A DNA stretch of 64,000 nucleotides from positions 55,556,538 to 55,620,537 of the forward strand of contig CM055104.1 in assembly GCA_029204225.1 (NCBI GenBank). Reading direction: 5' to 3'. A model generated the notes under the pieces. The model was not told the origin of the DNA. It worked only from the letters and a program-made list of their open reading frames with translations, and made no database searches. Shown piece by piece: positions 36,654 through 46,714 of this stretch (its first letter is position 1; the number at the start of each line of letters is the position of its first letter). The translations under genes were made by a program, and so were the position numbers. This stretch comes from Diphasiastrum complanatum (taxonomy: Eukaryota > Streptophyta > Lycopodiopsida > Lycopodiales > Lycopodiaceae).

Positions 36654-37171
36654 TTTGAGGCATCTAGCATATTGCGAATGAGCCGAAGTGAGAAAAAATC
36701 CTGAAAATGCCGACATTGTGAGCCGTTTTTGAGTAGTTATGTAGACTGTGTAAAAACACGAAGAAACCTGCAGGTTTGGATAAATTTGGACGAAGATTAA
36801 AATGTCGATTAGAAGGGGATAATCCAACAATGTGCTCATTTGAATGATGTTAAGACTCACGAGCAATACCTTGTAAAGGTCGACAATTCTAAGATAACCT
36901 TTTGTAAATCTTTAGTCAAACACCCTTTCAATGTCAACAATCAGATATGCAACATCAAGCATTCACCATAAGCAATCACCAAGTAGGGAGGCAGAAGAAG
37001 AACACGCAATATCACTCTTTCTAAACCTTGGGCCTCAACCTTGAACCATATCACTTTATTGGTCTAGGACTTTCTAACCAAAGATCATTTAAGTAGATTG
37101 GATCTTAAGGATCTGAAATCTTTCACAAATTACAAGGTCTTTCGTCAGATGTATTGCAGATGTGTAGTCCA

Positions 37172-37787
37172 TGTGAAAAATGCAAAAATAAGCTTGGTAG
37201 AGGCCAAAAATCTTGTATATAGATGATTACACATGTGTGGAGCCTGTTCCCACGTGTGAAAATAATGTACTTGTCATGTACCATAATCATATAGGCTGTA
37301 CATATGATTTAATTCAAGTTCTAGTGGCTAAAAAGGCCAAAAACTAGTTTTCTAGACATATGACACATGGCATCAATCTATTGATTGCATGAGGCACATC
37401 CTTTGGTTAGGTGTCATATCACATGTGTAGAGGACAGCTCACATGTGTGGAATAAGCTGAAGTAGGCAAATTTTGACTTCTAGAAGATTTCCAAGTAGAT
37501 CTCCATATAGAAGGAAAATGGACCAAAAGTGCTCAAAATAGAAGGTTTTGTCCAAGTGTCAGTTTTGCATGATGAATCATCATATGACAAAGCACCTTCA
37601 CACATGTGGGATCATAGGGATGATCAGTGCCACGAGCTCCCACTTATTGTATATATAGAGCCACATTTGGCCATAATCAATGTGAGACACCAATCTTGGT
37701 TTTGGAAGCAATTTTGAGTGATTCTCTCCATTTGTCTACATTTGTTTTGATTGTTTTGAGGTTCTATCAATGTGTACTTAATTTTCA
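37172..37787 (+). repeat. LTR-like repeat, copy 2 (about 0.62 kb)
   Basis: Direct repeat of 9432-10005 with about 45 bp more. TATATATAGAG box near 37651. It cuts into copia E2: E2 integrase sequence (TPHELWWGRKP-like) resumes immediately after it. No target-site duplication was found. Confidence 0.6.
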
Positions 37788-37792
37788 GGTTG

Positions 37793-39970
37793 GGCTTTCT
37801 ACCCCACCATAATTCGTGTGGTGTCGTGTGAGAGACACCAGACTTTCTTGTCCTGTTTTGAGTGTATACAACTGTAGCTACTGCTTCAGCCCACAGTACT
37901 CATGGAGCTTTCGAGTAGGCCATCATGCATCTGACAGCTTCCATCAGAGTCCTATTCTTCCTCTCTACAACACCGTTGTGCCGCGGTGTGTAGTCTGCAG
38001 TCCTTCTGTGAATGATACCACGATTATTACAGAAGTCAATGAGGCGATTTGAGATGTATTCGCCACCTCGATCTGTCCTGATTTGCTTCACTTTGTTGCC
38101 TGTGCATCTCTCTGTCCAATTCACATACTTTGTGAATTTATCAAGTGCTTCTGATTTATTATGTATAAAATACACTCTGATGAATTTACTATAATCATCA
38201 ATGAAGGTTATGTAATATTTCGAACCTCCTACTGAGATCACATTGAAAGGTCCGCAGATGTCAGAATGCACTAGCTCCAGAATCTTGGTCATTCTGTAGG
38301 AGTCTTTGACAAATGGAGTGTGTGACATCTTACCCTTCAGACATGCATCATAGGTGGTCGTACTGGTTGCATTCCAGATGTTGACCCTTGTTATTGCTCC
38401 ATGATGGCTTGCTTGATAAAATGCCATCGAATTCATGTGGCATAGTCTCATGTGCCACCGAGTGTCTGGCAAATTATCATGAGCCTGATGCACCGGATCT
38501 GCAGGCAGATGCACCTTCAAATGATATAGATTACCTTTTCTTCTACCTTGAGTGATTAGGGTATTGGTATTGGCATCAATAACATTGCATGCTTCATTAG
38601 AAAATGTCACACGCATCCCTGCATCAGCTATCCTTGCCACAAAAAGCAAGTCCTGCTGTAGTGTAGGCACGAACATAATGTCTTCGAGTTATCTGTCTGG
38701 GCCATTCGTGTTGAGCCACAGCGAACCAATACCATTCACTTGATGTTTGGATCCATATCCAAGAATAATGAATCTTAAAGAATATGCACTTCAAAAATTA
38801 GACATTATCCATCTTGATTTGACGAAGTGCGAGGTAGCTCTTGAATCAAGGATTACCTCCTATGTGTCAGATGTTGATGCTGCACACACGTCTGCACATA
38901 TGTAGGTGGTTGAATTATTTCTGTTCGATCTTTTTTCGCCCATTTTTGAGCTCTCTGGCTCCTCGACATAGGACGAACTATTATCGTTCTCCTGTCTGCT
39001 TTGTGCTGATTTGTTTCTTGGGTTCAGGCGGCAATCCATGGCTGCATGACCCTTCTTGTGGTAGTGGATACATTCAATTTTTGGATTGAGCCAGCACGTA
39101 TCAACTGTGTGCCCATCTCGTCTGCATCTCATGCAAGTCTTCTTGTCTCCACTCTGTTGTTTTGACCTCCCTTTGTTCTTCCACTTGCCTTTGCTGGTCC
39201 CTTCTGCTTGCTGATCGCAATCCTGCCTTTGATTCGACTCCCTCTTAGGTTTGAATTTTTTCTTGGTCTTTTCTTTGTTGTTGTAGAGGGCCTGGTCAGA
39301 ACCATCTTTGTGATCAAGATGTTCTCTCGCCTCGACTTTCTCTCGAATTTCGACAATTGCCTTTTCGACGGTCATGCTAGGATCTTTCGCGAGCAGGGTT
39401 CTGGTTGTCTGAAAAGATCTTGATAAGGCTCTCAATAGGTAAGTGAGCTACTTCTCGACTGACACTGCATTTTCTACACCAGAATTGTGTAGTGACAGAA
39501 ATAGATTCTTCATCTTCCTTACAAAAGATGTGAGGTATTTCCGTCAGCTGATCTTCCAGCATCATTATTTGACTTCGTGATTTCGTTTGAAATCTCATGA
39601 GCAATGTATCCCACATCTTCTTTGTCTTGGAGAGTGTAGCCAGGTCAAGCGTGAGACTATCTTCGATGGAGATGATAGCAAGGCTACTGCCTTATCATTT
39701 TTCTCCCTCCACTCGCGTACCTCTTTGTCTGATGTCGTAGGGATCTACTCTGTGCCATCCACCCAGGGAAAGAGTCCTTCACCCTTTAGTATCAGTGATC
39801 TCTTAACTTTAGATCTTGAAGAATTCAGAATTGTACATATCTTGGATTGAATGTCGCTGATTAAAGCCATTGCTTCTGAATTCGTGTTCACTGTTGATGG
39901 TTGATCGTTTGAATGCTTTTATCCCCTTGGATCTAATAGCCTTTGGCTATGTCAGAATACGATGAAAGTG
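37793..39970 (-). pseudogene. Copia E2: gag, protease, integrase; truncated
   Basis: Reading down from about 39870, a frameshifted gag begins at MALISDIQSKI and includes KEVREWREKND, TSLLMRFQTKSR-type and RALSRSFQTTRTLL. A double zinc-knuckle region follows: CMRCRRDGHTVDTC and CIHYHKKGHAAMDC; the second lacks one usual cysteine. Then comes a decayed protease and a 258-codon integrase frame (37900-38676) with RWHMRLCHMNS, LVHSDICGPF, FIDDYSKF, RTDRGGEYISN and NGVVERKNRTL, so all three catalytic acidic residues (D, D, E) are present. It ends where the LTR-like repeat begins. RT and RNase H are missing. Sister to E1. Confidence 0.87.
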
Positions 39971-39971
39971 G

Positions 39972-39983
39972 GCTCTGATACCA
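39972..39983 (-). other. E2 primer-binding site
   Basis: The minus strand reads TGGTATCAGAGC, an exact tRNA-iMet type match, next to the E2 5' LTR. Confidence 0.85.
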
Positions 39984-39984
39984 C

Positions 39985-40400
39985 TGAAGTGAGAAAGAAT
40001 GATGCACTCAAGAAAAAAAAAATCACAATTCTAGCTATAATGACTCTGTGGACAAACTGATAACAAAGAAGGATTCGCAAAAGTTTCGCGACACTCAAAT
40101 TATTTCTATTCGAGTTTAATCAAGCAGGCTCAGTAACATAAGCTAATGAAACGAGATGAATTCTAAACGAAAACGAAATGAAACGAAGCAAAGCAAAACT
40201 TGTGTTGACATTGATTCATGCTTGAAGCTCAGATCGCGAAACTACACGAAACAAAACGAAACGAAGCAAAAGACTTTGCAACAAGGTTCTCAAACAAGAT
40301 CAATTCATCAGGAGTTCAGATGTGATCGCTAGTCACTGCCGGCTGTATCACTCCTACAATCCTTCAGAGAGTAGTCTAACACTTCTGATGTACGGTAACA
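39985..40400 (-). repeat. Candidate 5' LTR of E2
   Basis: On the minus strand it would begin TGTTACCG and end CTTCA beside the primer site, 416 bp. It contains a run of CGAAA-type repeats (40150-40270). The outer end is set by TG...CA only. Confidence 0.5.
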
Positions 40401-40453
40401 AATTAATGTAGCATTCCACCAGAGTGCGGAATTAAATGAACAAGCAAAATAGT

Positions 40454-40616
40454 TGTAAAAATTACAGCAAATAAGGATCCTAAAACACTTGAAATGATGA
40501 GGGCAACAATAGATTAGGATTTCATAAGATTAGCACAAGTTGAACCATCAAAATCCATAAAAAATTTATGCATGAACCTCACTAAATGGCCCAAATCCTT
40601 GAAGAAGGCTTCACAC
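40454..40616 (-). repeat. Truncated 3' LTR of C1
   Basis: Matches C2 LTR from TGTAAAAATTACAG to TTCACAC and then breaks inside the CACACGTGTG palindrome, where integrase sequence (ATAAGGAGTTTTGTC) begins. Confidence 0.85.
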
Positions 40617-42197
40617 ATAAGGAGTTTTGTCTTCAATTGCTTTGCAAGACACCCTATTCATCAAGTAGTTTGCACATACAAGAGACTCACCCCAAAAGGA
40701 TTTGGGCAAACAAGCATCTAATCTTAAAGCCTTAGAACATTCACATAATGTTCTATTCCTTCTTTCAGCAACTCCATTTTGTTGAGGAGTGTAAGGACAA
40801 GAAGTCTCTTTCTTGATCCCTTCCTCCTCACAAAAGGCCTTGAACTCATTGGAGATGAATTCTCCACCATTGTCACTTCTAAGAATCTTGATGCTATGAT
40901 TATGATGCTTTTCCACAAACAACTTGAACTTTACAAAAGTATCAAATACTTGAGACTTGAGGGAAAGTAAGAACACCCAACCATATCTTGAGTAGTCATC
41001 AATGAAGGTTAAAAACATGGATGAACCTCCATTAGATTTGGTGCTAGCAATGTGCACATCCGAGTGTATGAGTTCAAGAGGATGAGATGACTTTGTGATG
41101 GAGTTAGGAAACACCTTCTTATGTGCCTTGGATAAGGCACAAGCTTCACAAACCTTGTCTTCCTTCCCAATAGACCTTGGTAGGCCTAAAGCATACTCCT
41201 CCTTGATCATAGCCTCCATGGAACCCGAGTTGACATGTCCAAGTCTTTTGTGCCATAAAGTAAAAGTAGATATCTTGCTCTTCTCGACCAACATGACAAC
41301 ATTAGTATCCACAAATGCATCCAACTTATAAAGTTTGCCAAGTCTAGTGCCCTTAGCCATTATCTTACCCTTCTTCTTGATGAAACATTCATTTGAAGCA
41401 AAGTCAACATTGAAACCATTGTCTACCATTTGGCCAACACTTAGTAGATTCTTTGTTATTGTAAGAATGTACAAAACACCTTCTATGTTGATCTTTTTGG
41501 AAGATCCTAAGCAAAGGGAAATTCTACCAACTCCTTCAATCTTACAAGCTTCATCATTTGCTATATAGATAGACTTTATAGGTCCATCATAAGATAAGAG
41601 AGAAGAGAAAAACTCCCTTTTACTAGTCATGTGTGAACTAGCACCCGAGTCAATCCACCAAGGATCTTCTCCTTTGAAGCTTGTTGAAGAAAACATGGAC
41701 ATCATGAGAGAGTCCTCATGTGAACTCTCCTCCTCCTCCTCTTTGCTCATGTTGGCTTGGCTTTGATCTTGCTTCCTCTTGAAGCATTCCGAGGCATAAT
41801 GCCCCATCTTGCTACAATAGTAGCACTTCACCTTTGATTTGTCCTTCTTGACTTTGGTGGTTGATGGAGATGCCTTTGAGGGTCCTTCTTGATCATCAAG
41901 CTTTGTAGACTTCTTGAATGTTGATACTTTGCCTTTGGACTTGCCTTTGCCTTTGGTGAAGAGAGCTTGGTCATCTCCACATTGGATGGAAAGCCTATCC
42001 ATCCTCTCTTGCATTTGGCTCCTTCTTGATTCCTCGACCTTGAGTGTGCCTTGGAGTTCTTCAAGTATGGGTAGCTTACCCATAATTGCATATCCCTGAA
42101 CCAAATTGTCAAATTCAAAGCTTAGTCCATTCAATATGAGTTGAACAAGCTCTTCATCCTTGATAGGATCACCTATAAAGACTAGCTCTCTGTTCAA
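40617..42197 (-). pseudogene. C1 gag end, protease and integrase
   Basis: Open for about 526 codons. Gag end with YCSKMGHYASECFKRK (zinc knuckle CX2CX4HX4C), protease WWIDSGASSHMTSKRE, GAG-pre-integrase LWHKRLGHVNSG, integrase LELIHSDVH, FIDDYSRYGW, RSDNGGEFISN and NGVAERRNRTL: all three catalytic residues are present. The frame ends within integrase at NRVSCKAIEDKTPY where the deletion begins. RT and RNase H are absent. The sequence is about 98-99 percent identical to C2 by eye and lacks the TAA that interrupts C2 at 54889. Confidence 0.88.
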
Positions 42198-42208
42198 TTC
42201 CTTTACTC

Positions 42209-42589
42209 TTAGGACAAAAGTATGTGCACTCTTCCTTTCTTTTGATAGCTTCTATAGATTTGATTATTCAAAGCTAACATTCTAGTTTGGTTCTTGTATT
42301 CATAGACCTTTTGCAAAGTCTCCCAAGCATCTTGAGCTGAAGTGCAATCTCCTACCTCTCTTAAGAGTTCATTTGCAGCATTCATTTTTATGCAATGTAG
42401 TGCAACATTGCACCACTTGATGTATTTGGCTTTTTCTTGAGGATGAATAGGTTCACCCTCCTTACCATTTACAATTTCCATCAGATCTTGCATGATCATG
42501 ATAGATTCCATTCTAACTTTCCACATGGAATAGTTAGTTTTGTTGAGCCTTTCATTAGTATCCAAAAGATATGCATTTATAGATGCCAT
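42209..42589 (-). pseudogene. C1 gag N-terminal frame
   Basis: MASINAYLLDTNERLNKTNY, then SMWKVRMESIMIM, QDLMEIVNG, and VALHCIKMNAANELL: copia gag (UBN2 type). It ends by a frameshift near 42240 (SYQKKGRVHILLS, where the family has SKERKSAHTFVLRVKEL-type sequence in the next frame). The same frameshift is in C2. Confidence 0.85.
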
Positions 42590-43388
42590 CTAGTCTCCTA
42601 ATCAAGGACTTGACACAAATGAAGGTTACTTCTATTGATTTGATTGAAGGTCTACCTTATCCCACTTCTTAGGGACCTGAAAAGATCAGTAATAGACTTC
42701 CTATAAAGATCTAAGAATGATCTCTAACAAAATCAAATCATAGAATACTAGAAACAATGCACTTGCTTGATTGAAGTAGACAATACTAGTAGAATTGCCC
42801 CTCTTTCTATAAAGAACATTAAAGCTTCCAAATGATCTGATCAAGAGTGAGTTTCAGCAACCTAATATACTTCCAAAATAACTTGTAAAAGATCTAAATG
42901 GAACTTAATGAGGATGCAACACAATCTACTATCCAATCACAAGCAAAAAATGATCAAAATTGATGAAAAATTGATCTAATTTGGTGCATAAGTCAAGCAA
43001 TGGTTGGAATGAACCTAAATCACTTTAGGAGGTGTCTACTACACCTTAGAAAAGCCTTGAAGAGTCCCCAAAACTCTGATATTCCCTCTCCTTGAATGCT
43101 AGAAAGCCTCCTCTATGAAATCACCTCCAAAACTTGCTTAGAAATCAATGCTTGGAGCAAGCAAAACTTGCTATCTTGGTAATGTGAATTGAATTCAACT
43201 TTGCCTCTGGTTTTAGACACCTAAACACCTGCAAATGAAGTCACACAACACCAATCTCCAATGTATTTGACTCACTTTGAGTTCTAGAATCAATACTAGA
43301 TGCTAAGATCCAATCTACACAAGATTTAGATCAAAAATTGTGATCAAATTGAATGAAAACCAAGGATTTAGCTCATTTCAGCCTTTAG
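42590..43388 (-). other. C1 leader; no gene
   Basis: Untranslated leader between primer site and gag, matching 56085-56883 of C2 with few changes. Confidence 0.7.
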
Positions 43389-43400
43389 GCTCTGATACCA

Positions 43401-44082
43401 TGTAAAAATTACAACAAATAAGGATCCTAAAACACTTGAAATGATGAGGGAAACAATAGATTATGATTTCATAAGATTAGCACAAGTTGAACCATCAAAA
43501 TCCATCAAAAATCTATGCTTGAACCTCACTAAATGGCCCAAATCCTTGAAGAAGATTTCACACGTGTGAAAGTACGGCCTCCCACAGTCTGAGTACTGTA
43601 CACCAGACCTACATTCAATCCTATAATCATTAGTAATCACAAGTACTCAAACAATTATGATTATAGAGAGCAATTGCACCATTATGAGAGAAAAAACATG
43701 AAATTGCTTGATTGATTTTGGTGAGATATCATCACCTATCTATACATGATCCATCACGGTTTTGGGCAGGTATGAGTAGCCCTAAACCTATCCCTAATGC
43801 TAATTTTGGTGGATCTTTCATCCCTACTAAGTTAGGGTTGGAATCTTGGAGATCCCTCAACAATGCAAAAATTACCAAAAATAGCTCCTATTTTTTCTCC
43901 CTTGTATCTAAGCATAATTTGGACTCATTCCAAAGGTTCTAACACTTAGGTCTACTTGAGAGCATCCTTATGAATGGAATCCTATGCTATTTGACACGTG
44001 TGACAAGCCACATCATGACCATCTAACTATTTACAAGTCATATGACCAAAACTAGTCAAGCTAGAATTGTGAATTTTTAACA
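43401..44082 (-). repeat. 5' LTR of C1
   Basis: 682 bp, TGTTAAAAATTC to ...TTTTTACA on the minus strand. Contains the palindrome TTCACACGTGTGAA at 43557-43570 and a TATATA-like box near 43738. Confidence 0.88.
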
Positions 44083-44219
44083 CCCAAGGCGTCATCAACA
44101 ATAGCCAACTCTGATATCACAGAATCAATTGATGATGAGGCAACCTCAATGCTTAGCCTCGAAGTTCCAACCTCCTCAAGAACAAGAGTAGAAAGATAAA
44201 ACACAAAGCCCATGCCTTC

Positions 44220-44639
44220 CTACAAAAAGCGACATGATCGATTGTGCTGGTTACAATGGACCACACGTTTAAAATCACTCACTATTTTTGTGAATCGTTG
44301 GTTGTGGCTTTGCTTTGAAGATGGTTGGGCAAGTACTAAGTCATGGAAATGAATGAATTGTAGATTATCCATTATCAACATAGACTGATTTAGACTATCA
44401 TAATACTCTTTATACGACGTTGGAAAATAGGATTTATGTTCTAAACCAAAACTCTCAATATCAAAAGACATATTGAAATACGTCTTATAGTGACCTACGT
44501 AGTTACCAACACCGGATTCAACGAGGAAGGCATGCAACATAGAATCAAAAGTATTAGAAGATGAGGTGGCCATCTCGAAAGTATGACCAGTAGGGCCGAG
44601 TATCGCTATGACACGGGGTGGCAGGGAGTTAGAAGACAA
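44220..44639 (-). CDS. Hypothetical ORF (139 codons) divergent from the histone-like ORF
   Basis: I do not recognise this protein. It is open from 44639 to 44220. A likely better start is MATSSSNTFDSML at 44576, since the first 21 residues come from repeat-like leader sequence. It contains FLVESGVGNYVGHYKTYF and SFGLEHKSYFPTSYKEYY; it is aromatic-rich, with no membrane segment, zinc motif or catalytic motif seen. Just downstream (44083-44215) another open frame reads LSIEVASSSIDSVISELAIV and is cut by the C1 LTR, so a longer gene may have been truncated by C1. It is divergent from the ORF at 45654. Its leader carries ATATCG.CATCACGCGAG-like motifs that also precede the other ORF. Confidence 0.4.
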   Translation of the reverse strand: MSSNSLPPRVIAILGPTGHTFEMATSSSNTFDSMLHAFLVESGVGNYVGHYKTYFNMSFDIESFGLEHKSYFPTSYKEYYDSLNQSMLIMDNLQFIHFHDLVLAQPSSKQSHNQRFTKIVSDFKRVVHCNQHNRSCRFL

Positions 44640-44949
44640 TCAGGCAATCCTTGCATGATGGCGATATTGGTGAATAACCAGATATCGAAACGACGCGAGG
44701 GATCCAAGATTGTCTAGAATCTGAAATAGATTCTCGCGTGGTAGCGATACTGCAAAGAACTAGTAGTGTTGACAAACCAAGAGCTACAGGGAGTGAAAAT
44801 CCAAAACTTAACGAAAGGTTTTAACTAATCAAACAACATTTATATAGCTAAAACCAATAAAATCCAAGTCGTACACACGTCGATCCAACAATAGGTCAGA
44901 TCTATGATGCGTAATATAACTGTCCACACGTGCGAGACCACATGTGCTA
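44640..44949. promoter_or_regulatory. Repeat-rich leader of the minus-strand ORF
   Basis: Contains at least three minus-strand variants of a motif resembling ATATCGCCATCACGCGAG (near 44655-44675, 44680-44700, 44735-44755). The same motif family occurs in plus orientation at 45419-45640. The arrangement is a mirror image around about 45,100. Confidence 0.4.
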
Positions 44950-45320
44950 CAATACACATCAATTTGCCATTCAGCCACGTGCCCACACATGTGAGCTAAT
45001 ACGTGCTAGAACACACGTCACCAAACTATTCGGCCACATGGCCACACGTGCAAGTCCCACACGTGTTACTCGTACGTGCAGTTTCACACGTGCGGATACA
45101 GACGTGTAGTTCCACATGTCAGGTACTGATTGGGCCATGTGCCCACACGTGCGAGCTTATACGTGTGAGAATACATGTCATTGATCCATTCGGCCACGTG
45201 TCCACATGTGGGATCCCACACATGTTGATGCAGACGTGCAGTTTCACACATGCGTATACAGACGTGTGGTTCCACACATCAGTTAGTGATTGGGCCACGT
45301 GTCGCAAGTATTCACACATG
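44950..45320. repeat. 160-bp tandem repeat rich in ACGTG/CACGTG
   Basis: The landmark CGGCCAC occurs at 45031 and 45191 and a variant CAGCCAC at 44972; flanking text shows a 160-bp period with a little more than two copies. Nearly every 15-20 bases there is CACACGTG, CACATGTG or TACGTG, the core of plant G-box/ABRE elements. Apparent ORFs on both strands here are products of the repeat. Confidence 0.65.
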
Positions 45321-45335
45321 CCAACTTTTTTCTCC

Positions 45336-45345
45336 TATATAAGTC
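45336..45345 (+). promoter_or_regulatory. TATA box candidate
   Basis: CCTATATAAG at about 45336-45345, about 310 bp upstream of the ATG at 45654 and directly after the G-box repeat. It would fit transcription of the histone-like unit. No experimental support. Confidence 0.45.
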
Positions 45346-45418
45346 CATTCCCAGGGATTGTACAGGTTTTCGCATAATTTGCTTTCATGTTTGATTGTTT
45401 CCATATGACTTGCATTCG

Positions 45419-45653
45419 TAATATCGCCATCACGCGAGCGACCTCGTCCCCAGGTCTGTTCCTTACACCCTCTTGCGTCGTAGCAATATCAGTGTGACTC
45501 TCCCAGTATCACCATCACGAGAGCCCCTTCCTCTCCCTGCCTGCGTGGTACCGATATCACCCTCAGAGTTCCCAGTGTCACCATCACGTGAGATAATCTA
45601 GCTTTCTCTTCTTCTGTATCTTTGTCCTTGTGTGGTATAGATATCTGGCCTCA
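45419..45653 (+). promoter_or_regulatory. Leader with imperfect repeats ahead of the histone-like ORF
   Basis: Three to four imperfect copies, about 70-80 bp apart, of a unit containing ATATCRCCATCACGCGAG-like and TGCGTSGTA-like motifs. GC-rich compared with its surroundings. Confidence 0.5.
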
Positions 45654-45969
45654 ATGGCTCGGACGAAGCAAACTGCTAGGCTTACTAGTTTTGTTCAACC
45701 ATCCCGTCCCCAGACTTCTGAACACATACGTCCACAAAGACGTGGAAGACCTCGTCATCCATGATTGAGGGACATTAGGGCATTGTAGAGGAGCACCAAA
45801 CTTCTGTTCCTGAAAGCAGTCTTCTACCGGGCTGTGAGGGAGGTTACACAAGATATGACCACTCATCTGCCCTATGTAGTGAGGTGGAATATCACTGCAT
45901 TGGAGGCACTCCATACTGCATATGAGGACTTCCAGACAAAATTGTTTGAGGATACGATGTTGTGCTCCA
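45654..45969 (+). pseudogene. Histone H3-like (CENH3-like) ORF, part 1: tail, alpha-N to alpha-2
   Basis: The ORF opens MARTKQTARLTS, identical to histone H3 through R8 and then different (K9 position is L). A short basic tail (PQRRGRPRHP) leads, after a TGA at 45762, into the H3 fold: LRDIRAL (H3 LREIRKY), TAG at 45786, RSTKLLFLKAVFYRAVREVTQDM (alpha-1; each stretch matches H3 at conserved positions), a loop with VVRWNITALEALHTAYEDF, and KLFEDTMLC. Loop 1 is about four residues longer than in canonical H3 and contains RW, both seen in plant CENH3. The stops are consistent with C-to-T or G-to-T changes. The ORF is split here by retrotransposon X. CENH3-like is my inference; a divergent H3 is the alternative. 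Confidence 0.72.
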
Positions 45970-46626
45970 TGTGAAGGATTTCAGATCATTCAAGATCCAA
46001 TCCATGTCCCAAATCTTTGGTTACAATAAGGAGCAGACCAACAATCCTGCCAATGTAGAAAAATCAGCATCTACACACAAAATGAGATGCAAACTCTAAG
46101 AGATATTGATCAAACATGAACCAAAACATAAAATATGTTTGTTGTCCGTACAATTACAGTACCCTACTGTATTTCACACGTGTGAAACCGAAAATAGCAA
46201 TAAATGATCATTCTACACACAAGATTGCAAGATAACACCAAGATAGTGCACCAATGAGTAGTAGAACCCAAAGAGAACCATGTATAATGATGAAATGAGA
46301 GAGAGAAGAGAGAAGATGATGTGTCTCTCCACGAGTTACATCCTTTTATAGAGTTTCCAAACCCTATTTGGCCACTTGGCTTTCCCTCCAAAATGTAAAC
46401 CCTACTATTTTTGGGTCTAGATTCAATGTACCCAAAGTTCAAATTTGAATCTCTCTCAAACTCGACTACCAACTTCATCACACTTTCCAAAAGTGTTTAT
46501 TGAATGTATTTTAAACTAATATAACTTCAAAAAGTTTATCTCTAAGTCTAAAATGAGTTTTGGCCTCTTATTGACAATTTACCAAAATGTGACTAAACTA
46601 GACTAAACTAGTTGAAATCTCTCACA
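45970..46626 (-). repeat. 3' LTR of X
   Basis: TGTGAGAGATTTC to CCTTCACA on the minus strand. Palindrome TTCACACGTGTGAA at 46173-46186; CTATAAAAGGATG TATA box at about 46344-46356. Confidence 0.9.
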
Positions 46627-46714
46627 CTCCCTCTTCAACTAGTTTTGGCATAGTTTTGACAATAGAACTTTGATCCAACTTTAGAATGATCTCCATCCTA
46701 AGTATAGATCTTAT

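Larger units (their letters stand above)
30690..37015 (-). repeat. Right arm of the large inverted duplication
   Basis: Reverse complement of 972-8827. Contains the gypsy tail, CACTA fragment (31588-32199), LTR-B (32657-33280), copia B (33281-34570), copia A (34571-36153), LTR-A (36154-36653) and the short unassigned stretch to 37015. Relative to the left arm it lacks about 1.54 kb between positions equivalent to 4291 and 5833; the junction is at about 33712. Confidence 0.9.
40454..44082 (-). mobile_element. Copia C1, internally deleted element
   Basis: 5' LTR at 43401-44082 (682 bp), primer site TGGTATCAGAGC at 43389-43400 (minus strand), gag and pol to integrase, then a jump into the first 163 bp of the 3' LTR (40454-40616). 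Compared with sister C2, about 2.5 kb is missing: the rest of integrase, RT, RNase H, polypurine tract and most of the 3' LTR. Length is 3629 bp against 6145 bp. The flanks are ATAGT and CCCAA, so no target-site duplication. Confidence 0.88.

Noticed and set aside
40449-44087. Target-site duplication for C1
   Set aside because: Flanks read ATAGT and CCCAA and do not match.
45003-45377. 124-codon plus-strand frame and overlapping minus frames with repeated Cys/His
   Set aside because: They follow the 160-bp tandem repeat on both strands. The apparent pattern is a consequence of the repeat, and the array is not CRISPR-like (no short equal repeats with unique spacers).
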